A stretch of 64,000 nucleotides of DNA from the NCBI RefSeq assembly GCF_021130785.1, contig NC_060215.1, forward strand, positions 65,414,501 through 65,478,500, in the 5' to 3' direction. Shown here one piece after another: positions 32,863 through 44,079 of this stretch. This stretch comes from Homalodisca vitripennis (lineage: Eukaryota > Arthropoda > Insecta > Hemiptera > Cicadellidae). The position numbers were made by a program, and so were the translations under genes. The stretch's first letter is position 1; the number at the start of each line of letters is the position of its first letter. Under the pieces are notes generated by a model. It was given only the letters and a program-made list of their open reading frames with translations, was not told the origin of the DNA and did no database searches.

Positions 32863-34282
32863 CGCGTAGCCGTCGCTGTGAGTCATCGCCGGGTCTGTCT
32901 CCTGCACACTTTCTTCTTCCTCACTCCCGTCAGCTGTCATGTCTGTGACCATCTCAACTATGGTGTCGTCTGTTGTCTCTAATTGTTCGTCCCTACTCAT
33001 CCACTCTCCAATATCAGTTTGATTTGTCCCATTGCAACCAGGAAGTCTGTTTATTAAATTTATTAACGGTAGATCGTCATCTTCATCATCATTTTCAATT
33101 TTACATACTCCGATTTTCTTCCATGATTTCTGGATTGTTTCTGGTTTAATTTCGCTCCAAGCTTCAGCGATCCAATAAATTACCTTGATTGTGACTCTTT
33201 TCAAGAAATTTTTTATGGTTGCCTATTCTTCAATTGTTTGAAACATTGATTGCAACAAACGGAGTCTGAACTTTTTTCAAAGTTTCAAGTACGCCTTGGT
33301 CCATAGGCTGAATGAGGCTGGTCACGTTTGGTGGCAAAAACATCGTGCGTATGCCATCACATTGCAGTTCCCCTTCATCTGGGTGTGATCCTGCCTTATC
33401 AAGTGTTAAGATGGCTTTAGAGGGTAGGTTGCTTTTCTTCAAAAACTTTTTGGTTTCAGGAACAAATTTACTAAAAATCCAGTTTTTAAAAATTTGTTTG
33501 TCCATCCACGCGTTTTTTTGGTTTGTATAAGTTGCTGGAAGCGTTGAAATAGACATGTTTTTAAACGCACGAGGCTTACTTAGCAGACTTGCCAATGACA
33601 GTTAGTTTTAATTTATGGCTTCCCGACGCGTTTGAAGCGGCTAGCACAGTCAGTCTCTCTTTGCTTTTTTTGTGACCCGGAGCAGCTTTTTCCTCCCGTG
33701 AAGCTAGAGATTTTGATGACAAAGTTTTAAAATTCAAACCAGTTTCATCACAGTTGTAAATCTGATCAGGTGTTAAATTTTCACTTTTAATAAGATTTTT
33801 TAACTTTTCACAGAACTGAACAACTGCCTCGGAATACGCCGAGAGTTTCTCCCCACAAATTTCTAACTGCCTCACGCCATAACGTTTTTTCCAACGGTCA
33901 AGCCATCCTACACTTACCATCCTACGCCGTAAAGTCTTCCTCACCTTCATTGATTTCATTGCGAAAGTACAATGCCTTTTCCTGTAAAATAGGTCCGGAA
34001 ATAGGACAACCTTTGTTTCTTTGTTGACAAAACCATAAAAATAGGGCCTCGCTAGTTTTTTCATACTCTCATAGACTTCCGCTCATTAGTACACTTTTCC
34101 GAGCACTTTTCTGATGCAAACTTTTCAATTTTATCGCGATTCCTTCGCCAGTCACCAACTGTCACTTCACCAACTCCGTACTCGGCAGCTAATTTTTTTA
34201 ACGTTTCACCTTTATCAAGTCTTTTTAGAGCTTCTAGTTTTGTTTTTATCGGTACAAACTTTCTTTTGCTTTTTGAACTCAT
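32851..34282 (-). pseudogene. Tigger/pogo transposase, three frameshifts
   Basis: Starting at 34282 the product begins M-S-S-K-S-K-R-K-F-V-P-I-K-T-K-L with a Psq/CENP-B-type HTH (L-A-A-E-Y-G-V-G-E-V-T-V-G-D-W). The second segment (to 33576) has W-L-D-R-W-K-K-R-Y-G-V-R and the first catalytic block Y-N-C-D-E-T-G-L-N-F. The third (33595-33230) has L-T-L-D-K-A-G-S-H-P, where Lys replaces the usual Asn, then P-P-N-V-T-S-L-I-Q-P-M-D-Q-G-V with the third aspartate. The last segment (33204 down) has W-I-A-E-A-W-S-E-I-K and an acidic tail. Frames change at about 34062, 33585 and 33210. The DDE-type core is otherwise recognisable along its whole length. Confidence 0.93.
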
Positions 34283-34885
34283 AGTTCACTGTACAATGAA
34301 CACATAAACACTTCAGAAAATACTTTTTTACTAAAACTTAATATTTAGACAACAAGTACTGTACGTTGTAAATAACAGACGGGTAAGCGCACTGCGATCG
34401 TAATCTAGAACAACCGTACCGCATTCGAACGTGATGAGCAACGGACTGATTTATTTTTAGACAATACGGGGCGCGATGTTCCGTGGCCTTGACAATAAGG
34501 TGGGGGTGGGGCGGTGCAAATGAAGTGGCACTGATGAGTCAGGCTGCCGGCTTCTCCAAGTAGCCTAGCACTCAGTTTACAGACATGCGCTTGAGTGTGT
34601 TGTACAAATATGTCAATATCACATTTTATTTTTTTACATGTGTTGGCTTGGATTTAACGGAACCTCGGACTATCGAGACTCGAACTATCGTGACTCTACT
34701 GTAGTTGTAAGGCTAAATCAGTAATATCTTATACAGTCTTAATCAGCCAATTTAAGGTATTACTTTTAATTTGATATTTTAAATGCAAGTTTTCCTATTG
34801 ATTTTAAGGATGGGTGGATATAACCTGTAATATTAATGACTAATAGATGAAAGTCCACAGTTGGTTTTATTAATTTTTGTTCCAG

Positions 34886-34986
34886 GAAACTTCTTTCCAA
34901 GACACATGCAAGATCCTCATTATGCGCCACCACACAGGCCACCATTGGGAGATCATCCTCACTTCCCACCATTCTTTGATTCTCAG
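34886..34986 (+). CDS. Patr-1: PAT1/PATL1 homologue, proline-rich exon
   Basis: The exon follows TTGTTCCAG and precedes GTTAGC. It is 101 nt, entering with two bases that complete a glycine codon begun by the previous exon (G|GA), and ends phase 0. It reads N-F-F-P-R-H-M-Q-D-P-H-Y-A-P-P-H-R-P-P and ends F-F-D-S-Q. It continues the Pro/His-rich region. The split-codon match between 28740 and 34886 across a 6.1-kb intron supports the exon pairing. The ORF extending past 34986 is intronic read-through. Confidence 0.8.
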
Positions 34987-35213
34987 GTTAGCTCATCTAT
35001 CCACAGGAATAAATTAAACAATTATAATTTCATAGCTAGGAGTAGCCATTGCTCCCTAAGTTGTTTCCTAATATTTTCAACATTTTATTACAAAATTTCA
35101 AACATAACATTTAGTTTAAAAATGAATCATTTAAAAAATCATTTGATGTAAGCAATATTTATCTTTTTCAGCCAGATTTAATCTGTTTTTATTGTCATTT
35201 GTAAAAATATTAA

Positions 35214-35874
35214 TCTATTGCGGATCGTATTGTTTTGGCGCGTGGGCACCAGCGGGCTCGAATTAATTTACGGTCAGCGGCCGCACGAACAGCAATGGTG
35301 CGCCACAGTATCGCTCGCTATCGTATACTAGAAAATTCAGCTGTGAAGGTATTCGTATCAGATGGGCCTGTTGGGGTATCCGTGTTGTAGGAACGATAAC
35401 ACGCGAGCAAGGTTACGGCGTGGCAGGGATGATGTCTGAATCATAGTCTAAATAAAGCGGCTCGGGCGAATTGATTGCAACATCCGGGCAATTGTCTAGA
35501 CTAAACCCGCCAACGTGTACGTCTGCGTCTTTTCGTTGTGTCACTAACCTCAAAAGTATTATAATAACAAGTGAGGAAAACACCCAATCAGAAGCGCTAA
35601 AAAGCAGAGAGTAAACTCATATGAATGATTTTTCAACTTCGACATACAACTGCGATCTGTAGGATATTTATAAAACTTTTGAAAACTCTAAACGTAGACC
35701 GTTGTTAAATACTCTTAGTTGACAAGTGAAGATGATCGCCCGATCTATCAGACATTAAAAGAACTATTTGGAGGGAAATTTAAAAGCAGACCGCTTTTGC
35801 GACCTGAGCTCGTCATCGTGCCGTTAGGTCGAGCCCTGCATGACGAGCCCAGCTCGTCAGTGATCCGCAATGGG
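35214..35874. mobile_element. Non-autonomous TTAA element, 661 bp, GC-richer
   Basis: TTAA at 35210-35213 and 35875-35878 flank ends TCTATTGCGGATC and GATCCGCAATGGG (complement CCCATTGCGGATC). The base composition is more GC-rich than the host intron. Near the right end AGCTCGTCA occurs at 35807 and 35851, exactly 44 bp apart, and TGACGAGC-CCA-GCTCGTCA (35841-35859) is a palindrome. A 61-aa ORF at 35719 has no recognisable family. Confidence 0.85.
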
Positions 35875-35884
35875 TTAATCAGCG

Positions 35885-37645
35885 AATCATTGTGTTTTGA
35901 TTAAGAATGAGATGCTCAACTTAAATTAGTTCATAGGTTAGCTAAGATTTTGGATCTAGATTTAATTGGAAACTCCCAAACTTTATTTACAAAAGTAATT
36001 TTATAGCTTCTTCAGTGTTCTGTGACCCCCGTTATTAAGTAAAATGTAATTTAGCAGTTACATAATCTTAAGTTTTCTTAGTTGTTAAATACAGATTTCA
36101 GCATAAATAAAAGCTACCAGGTTGCAGTTTTGTTTAAACATGCAACTAATATCTTCTACAATGATGTAACAACCACCAAAAGAAATAAAAAGTTTTTTTT
36201 GTCTTCCAGTTAAGAATAATAAGAAATTGTTTATTTTCTGTAATTGTTGTTATAGCAATAACAAACTATGAATATTTTCTCGGGATGGTTATTGTGTTAA
36301 TGTTTGTAACAGCTGGTAATCTGTATGTATTCTATTTTAATAAGTTTTAGTTTTTAGGCATTTTAATTGCATCAGACGGAAAATTCGCAACAGCTATTTT
36401 TTAGAAGTTACAGATTTTAAATTTAAATGCCAAACCAGTTTATTAAATAGAATATAAACTGTTTATCAACTGTTGTATATGTTAACAAGTAACCAACTGA
36501 TGACATTATTTATTGTTTGTTATTGCTATAACAACACTGACATAAAAAATAAATATATTATTATTACTCTTCATTTTATGACAAAACAAATGGTCAACAT
36601 ACTGTCACAATGTAGACTATTTTATTTTAAACATCAGTAATTGTTATAAAACTGTATCCAAAGTTTCATTATTTGTTTAATGGTTTTTAAAATAAAACAT
36701 ATCCATGAAAAGTGTTACTCAGCATGTGTGAAATATACAAGTTACGTCTTTATGAGTAACTGAAGACTTACTGAAGATTTATGATACTATATAGATTTGA
36801 TTTTGGCCTAGGAACAATTCCTGAAGATATTGGTAGTGAGTTCTGGAATGTCCTGTATGTTTAAAAAAAATTACAAACTGGTAGTTAATTCTACATTTTT
36901 ACAGATAGATTATTAGGGTATATTTTGGCATTAGTGCCATACAAATATAAAACACAAAAGTGTATAATTCAAATTTGATTTTGATTTGACAATACGTTTA
37001 GTACTCTTAATGACTTTGTTTTCTATTGTATTAGAACGGGTGTTGCTTTAATTTTCTTTTTAATTTATTTATGATTAATCCTTTCTCATCAATATTCATT
37101 TCCAAATTCAATTTCACTTCCGGTTAATTTGGAAAAAAGCAAACTCTTTACAAAAAGCTTTTTATTTGTATGTGGAATATTAGAGTAATCTTCTTTGAAC
37201 AAAAAGATAGATTTTCAAAAATGTATTCCTATTTTATTTACTGTTTTAAACCATGATTGTGTGATAAAGATTTAATCTTTATAATTTTAGAATCTTAATT
37301 TACTGTACTAATTGTTTTCTAATAGAGACTTAAGTTTACAAAACTGTTTGTGGGATATCTTTACTTCAGTTGTCGTACCATTAATCTATGTCCATGTAAT
37401 ATGTACCTAATGTTTTGTAACTGAGATCCTTTGATATCTTACTATAGTTATTATATCATTAATCTATAGCAATGTATTACGGGCCTACAGTATTTATTGG
37501 GTATTGAGACTGATGCTCTACCGTTAGTGTAGCAATCCTTTGGAGTTGTGACCAGTAGGGGAGAGAAACCTAGTAAAGTCCTTGTGGATTGTGGGGATTC
37601 CCAGAATTTTGACATACGAAGATCGCTTTTGGTCACTTTCGTCTT
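35885..37645. other. Intron 6, no gene seen
   Basis: AT-rich sequence without recognisable coding content or repeats of note. Confidence 0.4.
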
Positions 37646-37649
37646 GCTC

Positions 37650-39400
37650 TTTTCCTTAAATAGTTACCCCTGGCGTGGTGGAATAGGTTGATGTCTATCC
37701 ATTGGCTTATTAGAAATGATCCTCTGGTTATATCAATGGTGGTATATTTTTAACAATATAAAGGCTTAAGTAGCTGAGTTGGCATGGCTGTTCACTGCAT
37801 ATAAATCATCCTATCCCCATGTAACAATGGTGAGCAGGCAAATTACTCTCAACACTTTGTGAATGGGCTGTAACCTTTTTAAAATTGGGAATCTCTGATA
37901 TATTAACTGTACTCCTTACCCTTCAACACACGATTTATGGCCAGTGAGTATTACAGTCTCTGTTTTAGAGATTACTAATTGCAATCCAGGTTGCATCGTC
38001 TGCATAGCCCATATATACACCATCTAGTATCTTCTAACTGAGCATAGTGTCATACAAAACATTCCAAAGGTTCAGGACCAAAATCGAGCCTTAAGCAGAC
38101 TCAGAAGTGACTCTTGGTCCGATTCCCCTGGTCTATCCCATACAGCAGATGACAGTATTTTATGTCTGCTGTAGCACCACTAACATATCGCTCCACCTCA
38201 CTGAGTTAAATATAGGACAATACCAGTAGGTGTGTTACATGCCATGCATCATGTGTGCATCTCACTACTTCCACCAACTCAGTTATAGCACTGAGAGTTC
38301 AGTCGCTCTTCTGTAAACCATGTTGGAGAGAAGTCTCCAGTATTTCGAATAGCTGCTTAGAGCCAATGGCAAACTATAATACAGGCTGGAGTGATGCTCC
38401 GCACCTCCACAGTCTCTATGTCACACTAACCGTCTGGCTGGCCGTATGCTCTTCACATGTTTATCATGGCAAATTGATCATAAGCGTGCAAATCATCTGT
38501 TATTAATACTAACTCTTTGTTACACAAAGGTTTAAAAAAATATATATGTAACTTTAAAATCTAATTTAAAAAGAAAATATTAGCTATTTTAAGAAACAAA
38601 TTATTCTTAAAAAGACAAAATGTTCTTTAGCAAGTATGGCTTTTAATTTTTCTGAAATTGCAAAATAAAAACAAAAATATTAACAATTATGAGGCATAGC
38701 GCTCGCTTATTACCATTAAATGAAGCGGAGAGATCAGGCGAGTCTTTTGACGTTACAGTATGAGGACTCAGGTCTGTATTATAGTCTGGTCTTGTTAGAG
38801 CCATTGGTTTATCAATTTTTCTTTACCAGCAATGTCCAGTATACATAACAGTCGGAAGTCATGATGGTTTGTCTCATATGTCCAACAACACAAGTCTAGC
38901 TATCTTTGAGAATGAAGAATAGTCTCTAGTCTTCAGACAGGCTTTGTATTGAGAAGTTGCGGTTGGTGTCTGCAAATGACCTTCAGTACCTCTGCCATGA
39001 CAACATTAGAACTCTGTGCCTTTTGGTTCTTGGGTGAACTCACAGCAACATTCAACTTATTCAGGTTATCACTGGAATGTAAAGAGCTATGTTGTCCTAA
39101 CTTCACCTGGAGAAATTAAGAGCTTATTCATTCATTCATCTCCAACAGCAACCGTCTCCTAGTGCCTGTTTGAGACATTCCCTACTCATGGGACTCAAGC
39201 TATTAAAGTCACAAGCTACAACAAATCTCTTAGACATTGCTCGGATTGCATTCTCTATCACACAACTTTTCACAATATTTATGATCATTTTATTTGGGAC
39301 CTGTAGCAACTCATGAGGACACTTCAGTGTGGCCTACTGTCATGTACTGAAGCCTCGCAAAGCTTTTGCGCACCCTGGAAGTATACTGTGAAGCCAGTGA
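37650..39400 (-). pseudogene. Degenerate R1-like non-LTR retrotransposon remnant
   Basis: On the minus strand near 38125-38060 the pattern G-I-R-P-R...G-S-I-L-V-L-N-L-W-N-V-L-Y-D resembles the R1-clade form of RT block B (P-Q-G-S-x-L-G-P-x-L-W-N-x-x-Y-D). About 70 bp further is G-Y-A-D-D-A-T-W-I-A (37992-38009), the catalytic block. Near 39215 a piece R-F-V-V-A-C-D-F-N-S-L resembles the endonuclease G-D-F-N motif. The order endonuclease then RT on one strand fits. Many stops and shifts; boundaries are estimates. Confidence 0.6.
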
Positions 39401-40085
39401 AGTCCTAAAAATGCTGAAACAATTGATCAGGTCCTACCAGAGAAATTTACTTACCTTGACCAGAGTAATACTCCCTTGCTAATGCAGGGCAGTCGAAGAG
39501 CAGAAGTTTTGTTTGTTTTTCCTGTGTGTGTTTTTCTCCTGCTCATTACATAATCCACAGAGCAGATCTTCCTGAAAAGATACCAATTCTGTGAAGATGT
39601 TTTCTCTGGTGCCAGTGTCCCATAATTAAACCCACAGCCTGAGAAGATATGCTAGAAGACACACTTTTAAAAAAGAAGATCAGACACTAAAGAAGAGTCT
39701 CTACACAGTGGTCTTCTCTGTCTATACCAGCTCAGTTCTCACCAGTGTCAGAACACTTCTTAATTGACTTGAACCAGCTGCTATGGTCTTAACTTGATGG
39801 AGAATGGTGTCTAGCTGTATCTCTTCTAGTCTGCATCATTGATATGAGATTTTCTATTTGAGTTGTTTGTATGTCACAGTCATCCTGCACACTTGAGAAA
39901 ACTTTTTTATTTCAGATGTACACATTGCTTTGTTTTCAAACTATGCACTTTGTGAAAAAGTACTATAGACAACTAGCCAGGCAGTGGTGTGATATGTACC
40001 TGGGCTTATTGCAAGCAAGATGGGTATTATTTGGTTACTTACCACTTCCCTAGGAGATGTGCGCCCAGCTCTAACACAATCCAGT
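39401..40085. other. Intron 6, no gene seen
   Basis: Possibly upstream debris of the R1-like remnant; no motif could be assigned. Confidence 0.3.
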
Positions 40086-40146
40086 TTAATGTGAATGTTT
40101 AGTTTAGCTCCAGTTCACCTTCCTGAACTTAACATTCACATTGAAT
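40086..40146. repeat. Small inverted-repeat element, short copy
   Basis: TTAATGTGAATGTTTAGTTTAGC is followed after a few bases by its approximate complement (GAACTTAACATTCACATTGAA). The same arms with a ~185-bp spacer occur at 42649-42882, so this is a short, internally deleted copy. Confidence 0.6.
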
Positions 40147-40549
40147 CAACCCTTCCCACTATAGGTACGCTATATATAAAATCTAGTCTAGTTTTCAATT
40201 AGCCACACTTTGTATATACTAAACAAGTATCACAAAATATGAAAATGTATGTAGTAAACTGTGATTTCAGATTGGGTCATAAGTTCTTGACACTAATAGC
40301 TACTTATCTTCTATAAATTTAATTCAAGTGAGCGTGGTATATGCAAGCCCCAGCACAGTTCACTTCTGCCTAATATAGTCCTGCCAGAGATCATGCACTG
40401 TGTATAGCAAAAGCCTATGTCCTACTTACATCTCAGCAACCCAATCACGGAGCAACATATCAATAACCATAGATATTAAGATAAAAGTGTCGACTGGTAA
40501 GTCTACTTTACAGAGGAAGATGACTGATGGAGTGATGGGGCTCCCTTAA

Positions 40550-41247
40550 CCCTTACTGCGCCGTTGTTCGCTAGACGTTTGAGCACCGCACGGATCCAAT
40601 ACCGCCACTGCAAAATCACCCGTTTTTGCATGGTCACATATGAAATTACATAACTTTCGTAAATTTTGAGCTAGCCTTTTAGTTTTGGTTTTGTTTTTGA
40701 GGGGAAGAGATGTACTTTCAGTTGATGTAATAAATATAGTTTTTTTTTTTTTTTACATTTGTTTAGTAGTATGTATGCCTGTCATAATTAAAATAAAAAT
40801 CTTAAGTTTGAGGTCCAAAAACACACTGAATAAGTAACTTGTGCTCAAATAACGTTTTTTAACCTAAAAGTACGTATTGTTTTGAGCATATACTAAAAGT
40901 TACAAATATATTCCACAGAAATTGCATAAAATTATGTAATTTAAGTACAATTCAAAAAATTTCAAAAATTCCGCTGTAGGATAAAGATACACTTGTTACT
41001 ATAGAAACAAGTAAATATCAATATTTTATAGTTGAAATGAAGCAGAGAAATACAATTCAAAGTTGATTTAAATATATTTTATATATATTATGTTTAAACT
41101 ATAAGGACAAAGGCGTAAAGTTCACAGAGCCACTATAGTGGCCCGCGGCGCTCAAGGTACCGCATACGGCGAGCCACTATAGTGGCCCATGGCGGTCAAG
41201 GTACCGTACATCTCGAGCCACTATAGTGGCTCACGGTGGTCAAAGTG
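40550..41247. mobile_element. Non-autonomous TTAA element, 698 bp, with 3 x 44-bp subterminal repeats
   Basis: TTAA at 40546-40549 and 41248-41251 flank ends CCCTTACTGCGCCG and CGGTGGTCAAAGTG. Next to the right end, GAGCCACTATAGTGGC occurs at 41127, 41171 and 41215, exactly 44 bp apart. Each copy has the 14-bp perfect palindrome GCCACTATAGTGGC. No coding content. Confidence 0.88.
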
Positions 41248-41334
41248 TTAATGATCAAGGTTTTTACTACCTAAACTTGAGTGAGTACTGTCCCATGCCC
41301 ACTTTGATGAGAAGAGGCTTCATCAGAACTAAAC

Positions 41335-41525
41335 TTCCTTTCTTCCAAGATGACATGGCTAAACTAACCCTATTATAGTGGATATTACATGGGATCTCGA
41401 CAGAAAATTGCCCTTACTCCCAACCTTACCCATCCTGAATATCTTGTCACTCTGGAAGCAGTGCAGTGGTCCTTTTTGGACTAAGTGCAATGCAACGTTT
41501 TATCAGATTCTTATCCTAAGTGAAC
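41335..41525. repeat. Dispersed repeat, second copy
   Basis: This block (CATCCTGAATATCTTGTCAC, CTCTGGAAGCAGTGCAG, TTATCCTAAG) is a diverged copy of 3714-3930. Family unknown. Confidence 0.6.
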
Positions 41526-41899
41526 AAAAAAGAGTATTTAAAAAACCCTAAGGGCTGGGACAATTCCTTACCTTACTGTAGACACAATGATCCTATTGGT
41601 TTAGTCAGGAACTAAACAACCCAGAATTACATCACACAACACGCTCATTTCATTCTCAAGATGATTTAAGTAATGAAATTCTACATGCCAAGTCACTATA
41701 AAATGATGGTGTATGTGTTGGAATAGTTAGGCTACATGTGTCAATATGTCACATTTTTTATTTTCTTACAGGTGTATTGAGTTTGTATACAAGTTTATTT
41801 ATTCTGCTATTTTATCATTGCTGTCATGTTACCCATAAAACTAATGTAAAAATATTCACTAATGCTCAGCTAAATCTCATGGAGTGACATGAACTATCA

Positions 41900-42390
41900 T
41901 CAATCTCAGTGTTCCTCATTATATAAATGAAGCTGCATAATTTCAAGTCCATCGGTCAGTTCGTTGTCTAGATATTGTGCGGACAGACAGACATGCTGAA
42001 ATGAAATTTTCTGATCCCATGAGTGATAGGCTTTGCTAAAGCTCAACCAACGAATCCTAGAGTCAAAAGACATGGCGCATTTTGTATATTGTAGATCTGA
42101 TAAAATATTAAAATAAAAAATTATGTTCATTTCTTAGATGGCTGTACACTTGTGTATTACTTGTTGTTATTTGTTATTTATTTATTTGTTATGTTTTAAT
42201 TTGTTATTTATTTATTTTAATTTTAGAATAATATTTAAATTGTGGCGTGACTGTTTTGGCAACTTTATGTTTTGGGTACCAAATTTTCCCTATCTGGACT
42301 TATGCTAGTTTTCATATTTTATACATGACTTGTGTAGATGCTTGTGTAAGCTTTATGACAATAAACGTATTCTTATTCTTACATGCTCTA
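41900..42390 (+). mobile_element. 3' end of a non-LTR retrotransposon abutting an exon acceptor
   Basis: The segment ends CTTTATGACAATAAACG followed by the short repeat TATTCTTATTCTT at 42369-42381. This is the usual look of a CR1/Jockey-type 3' terminus (polyadenylation-like AATAAA and microsatellite tail). It ends only about 15 bp before the splice acceptor of the exon at 42397. The left boundary is unknown and no coding part is recognisable. Confidence 0.45.
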
Positions 42391-42396
42391 TTTTAG

Positions 42397-42612
42397 ATTT
42401 CTAGTCGACATAGCTCTTCAGGTCCTAGACACCATGGACCTTCTGTTCCACACCAAGGAGTAACAGGTCTACACCAAGGAGCCTCAGGCCCTCAACCTCC
42501 TGTCGACGAATATATGGGGTTAATGAGCATGCAAGAAAAACAATGGCTTGCAAACATTCAACTGATGCAGCTCAACTCGAGTGATCCTTATCAAGATGAC
42601 TATTACAATGTT
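42397..42612 (+). CDS. Patr-1: PAT1/PATL1 homologue, conserved central exon
   Basis: This exon is 216 nt, phase 0 both ends, between CTATTTTAG and GTAAGT. It reads [14 protein letters not shown], then [21 protein letters not shown] and [10 protein letters not shown]. This is the most diagnostic PAT1 segment: in vertebrate PATL1 the central conserved block likewise has Y-x-x-L-M...E-K-x-W-x-x-K-I-Q-M-M-Q-L and T-D-P-Y-x-D-D-F-Y. The region promotes decapping and contributes RNA and protein contacts. It alone identifies the gene. The acceptor lies next to a retrotransposon tail. Confidence 0.95.
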
Positions 42613-42648
42613 GTAAGTTTTACAATCAAGACTTTACAGTCAAACTTA

Positions 42649-42882
42649 AATGCGAATGTTTAGTTCAGCTCCATTTCACTTTCCACTTAGTGCAGTATCT
42701 AAAATCTGACACTGTCGTAGACTTGAATCCTGGAATCTGGAGTCCATGTCTGTCTGAAGAGATCCATACAATTTAGTGAAAAAGAAGCTCACAATGAACT
42801 CTTTGCATTGTTTTGACATGAGACACCTGGACTACAAAGCTTTTTACAAGACAGAAATGGAACTAAACTCAACATTCGCATT
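42649..42882. repeat. Inverted-repeat (MITE-like) element
   Basis: Arms AAATGCGAATGTTTAGTTC... (42649-42672) and the complement ...AACATTCGCATT (42858-42882) are about 24 bp with few mismatches. A short relative is at 40086-40146. No target duplication could be fixed. Confidence 0.65.
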
Positions 42883-43167
42883 GAACGAACCCTTCTCACC
42901 ATAGCTACGTTATGTGTAGAACTTAGATAGTTTAGATAATATAATCTCACTCTTCTTTCTATTTCTGGCCAACCTTGGCTAACCTCTTCTATTTCTGACA
43001 CTAGAAATTTTCAGGAGCCATTTTCAGGAGGGTTTTCATTATCCATTTCTTACTTGTCTTGTTTGACTATTCTAGTACATGGCTCACAGGGAGTGCTTAA
43101 GCCGGCGCTGGTAGGCTTATCTGGTGTTGGTAAGAGCTAATGTGAGTTTGTCTTTGCTGAGGTGTAA

Positions 43168-43865
43168 AGGCCGGTATCGACAGTGCGAGACTGCTAGCTG
43201 CGAATGCCTCGTGCCATCTGCCTCAGGGTGAGCTCTTCAGCTAGCAGCTAGTTTTTAACAACGAATGCTCACTGCGAGCACGCGAACCACCCGCATTCGT
43301 AGTGAAGACAGTCGGGACAATGTTTTTTTTTTTCCTAGAAATGCGCAATTTGCTGCCGCTGCTTTTATTGTGATGGCGACGATTAGCAGGAAAAAACAAC
43401 AGAAAAAGCGACGTAAACCCCGTGGGTGGGTCAAAAAATGTATCGAAATCGGTTATAATTGACTGCGATATTTAGCGCCACAAGTCTTCTCTCTTGTTTT
43501 TATTATAATATTCAGGGTGTTTCGAGTCCCACAGTAAACGTTTGGTTTCATAACACTTCACTAATTGTCTGATCATTTCATGATTATATATGATGACAGT
43601 TTCGTTGTAGAGGTTTGTTGGTTTGCAGTGCAGAATTGTGTCTTGTACGTTGCGAGGCAGACAGCGCAGGTATCCACTTGACGCACAAATCGGAGCGAGG
43701 CACCTTTGAGCACTGCTCTAAAACCGACAAGCACACGGCTCGCCTCACATTGTGTAACGCGAACGCCTCATAGCGAGTAACCCCAGTATCCACAGTCCGA
43801 GGCAAAGCCGAGCATTCGCCAAGAGGCATTTGCAGCGAGCAGCCTCGCACTGTCGATACCGGCCT
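43168..43865. mobile_element. PIF/Harbinger-like derivative, 698 bp
   Basis: Perfect 22-bp ends AGGCCGGTATCGACAGTGCG-AG and complement are flanked by TAA on both sides (43165-43167, 43866-43868), the 3-bp target size of PIF/Harbinger. The outer ~70 bp are GC-rich and partly repeated. A + strand ORF (43265-43462) has V-M-A-T-I-S-R-K-K-Q-Q-K-K-R-R-K-P-R-G-W, reminiscent of the basic N-terminus of Harbinger transposases, so this may be an internally deleted copy. Confidence 0.8.
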
Positions 43866-44079
43866 TAAGTCGTGTACTGGTTCAGAAGCTAGCCACTTTG
43901 GTCCCTGGTCAGGAAAAGTGCTCAATAGACAGAGATGTAATTATCCAGGTCTCCGTAATTGTTGAGCCACACAATTCACTACCAGTTAGGCCATGATACA
44001 GAAACCTTCAGAGATGCTTCAAGTATAAGAGGTTTGGTTACTCTAGTAAAAGTTGCACAAATTAGGAGGTATGTAGCCA

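Larger units (their letters stand above)
32501..34701 (-). mobile_element. pogo/Tigger-type transposon, 2201 bp
   Basis: Terminal repeats CAGTAGAGTCCCGGTAATCC (left) and, complemented, CAGTAGAGTCACGATAGTTC (right) are flanked by TA on both sides (32499-32500; 34702-34703). The minus strand carries a broken CENP-B/jerky-like transposase. Both ends and length are complete, so this is a full-length but inactivated copy in intron 5. Confidence 0.94.

Noticed and set aside
43265..43462. 65-aa ORF as an independent gene
   Set aside because: It is bounded by Harbinger-type ends and is better read as a transposase remnant.
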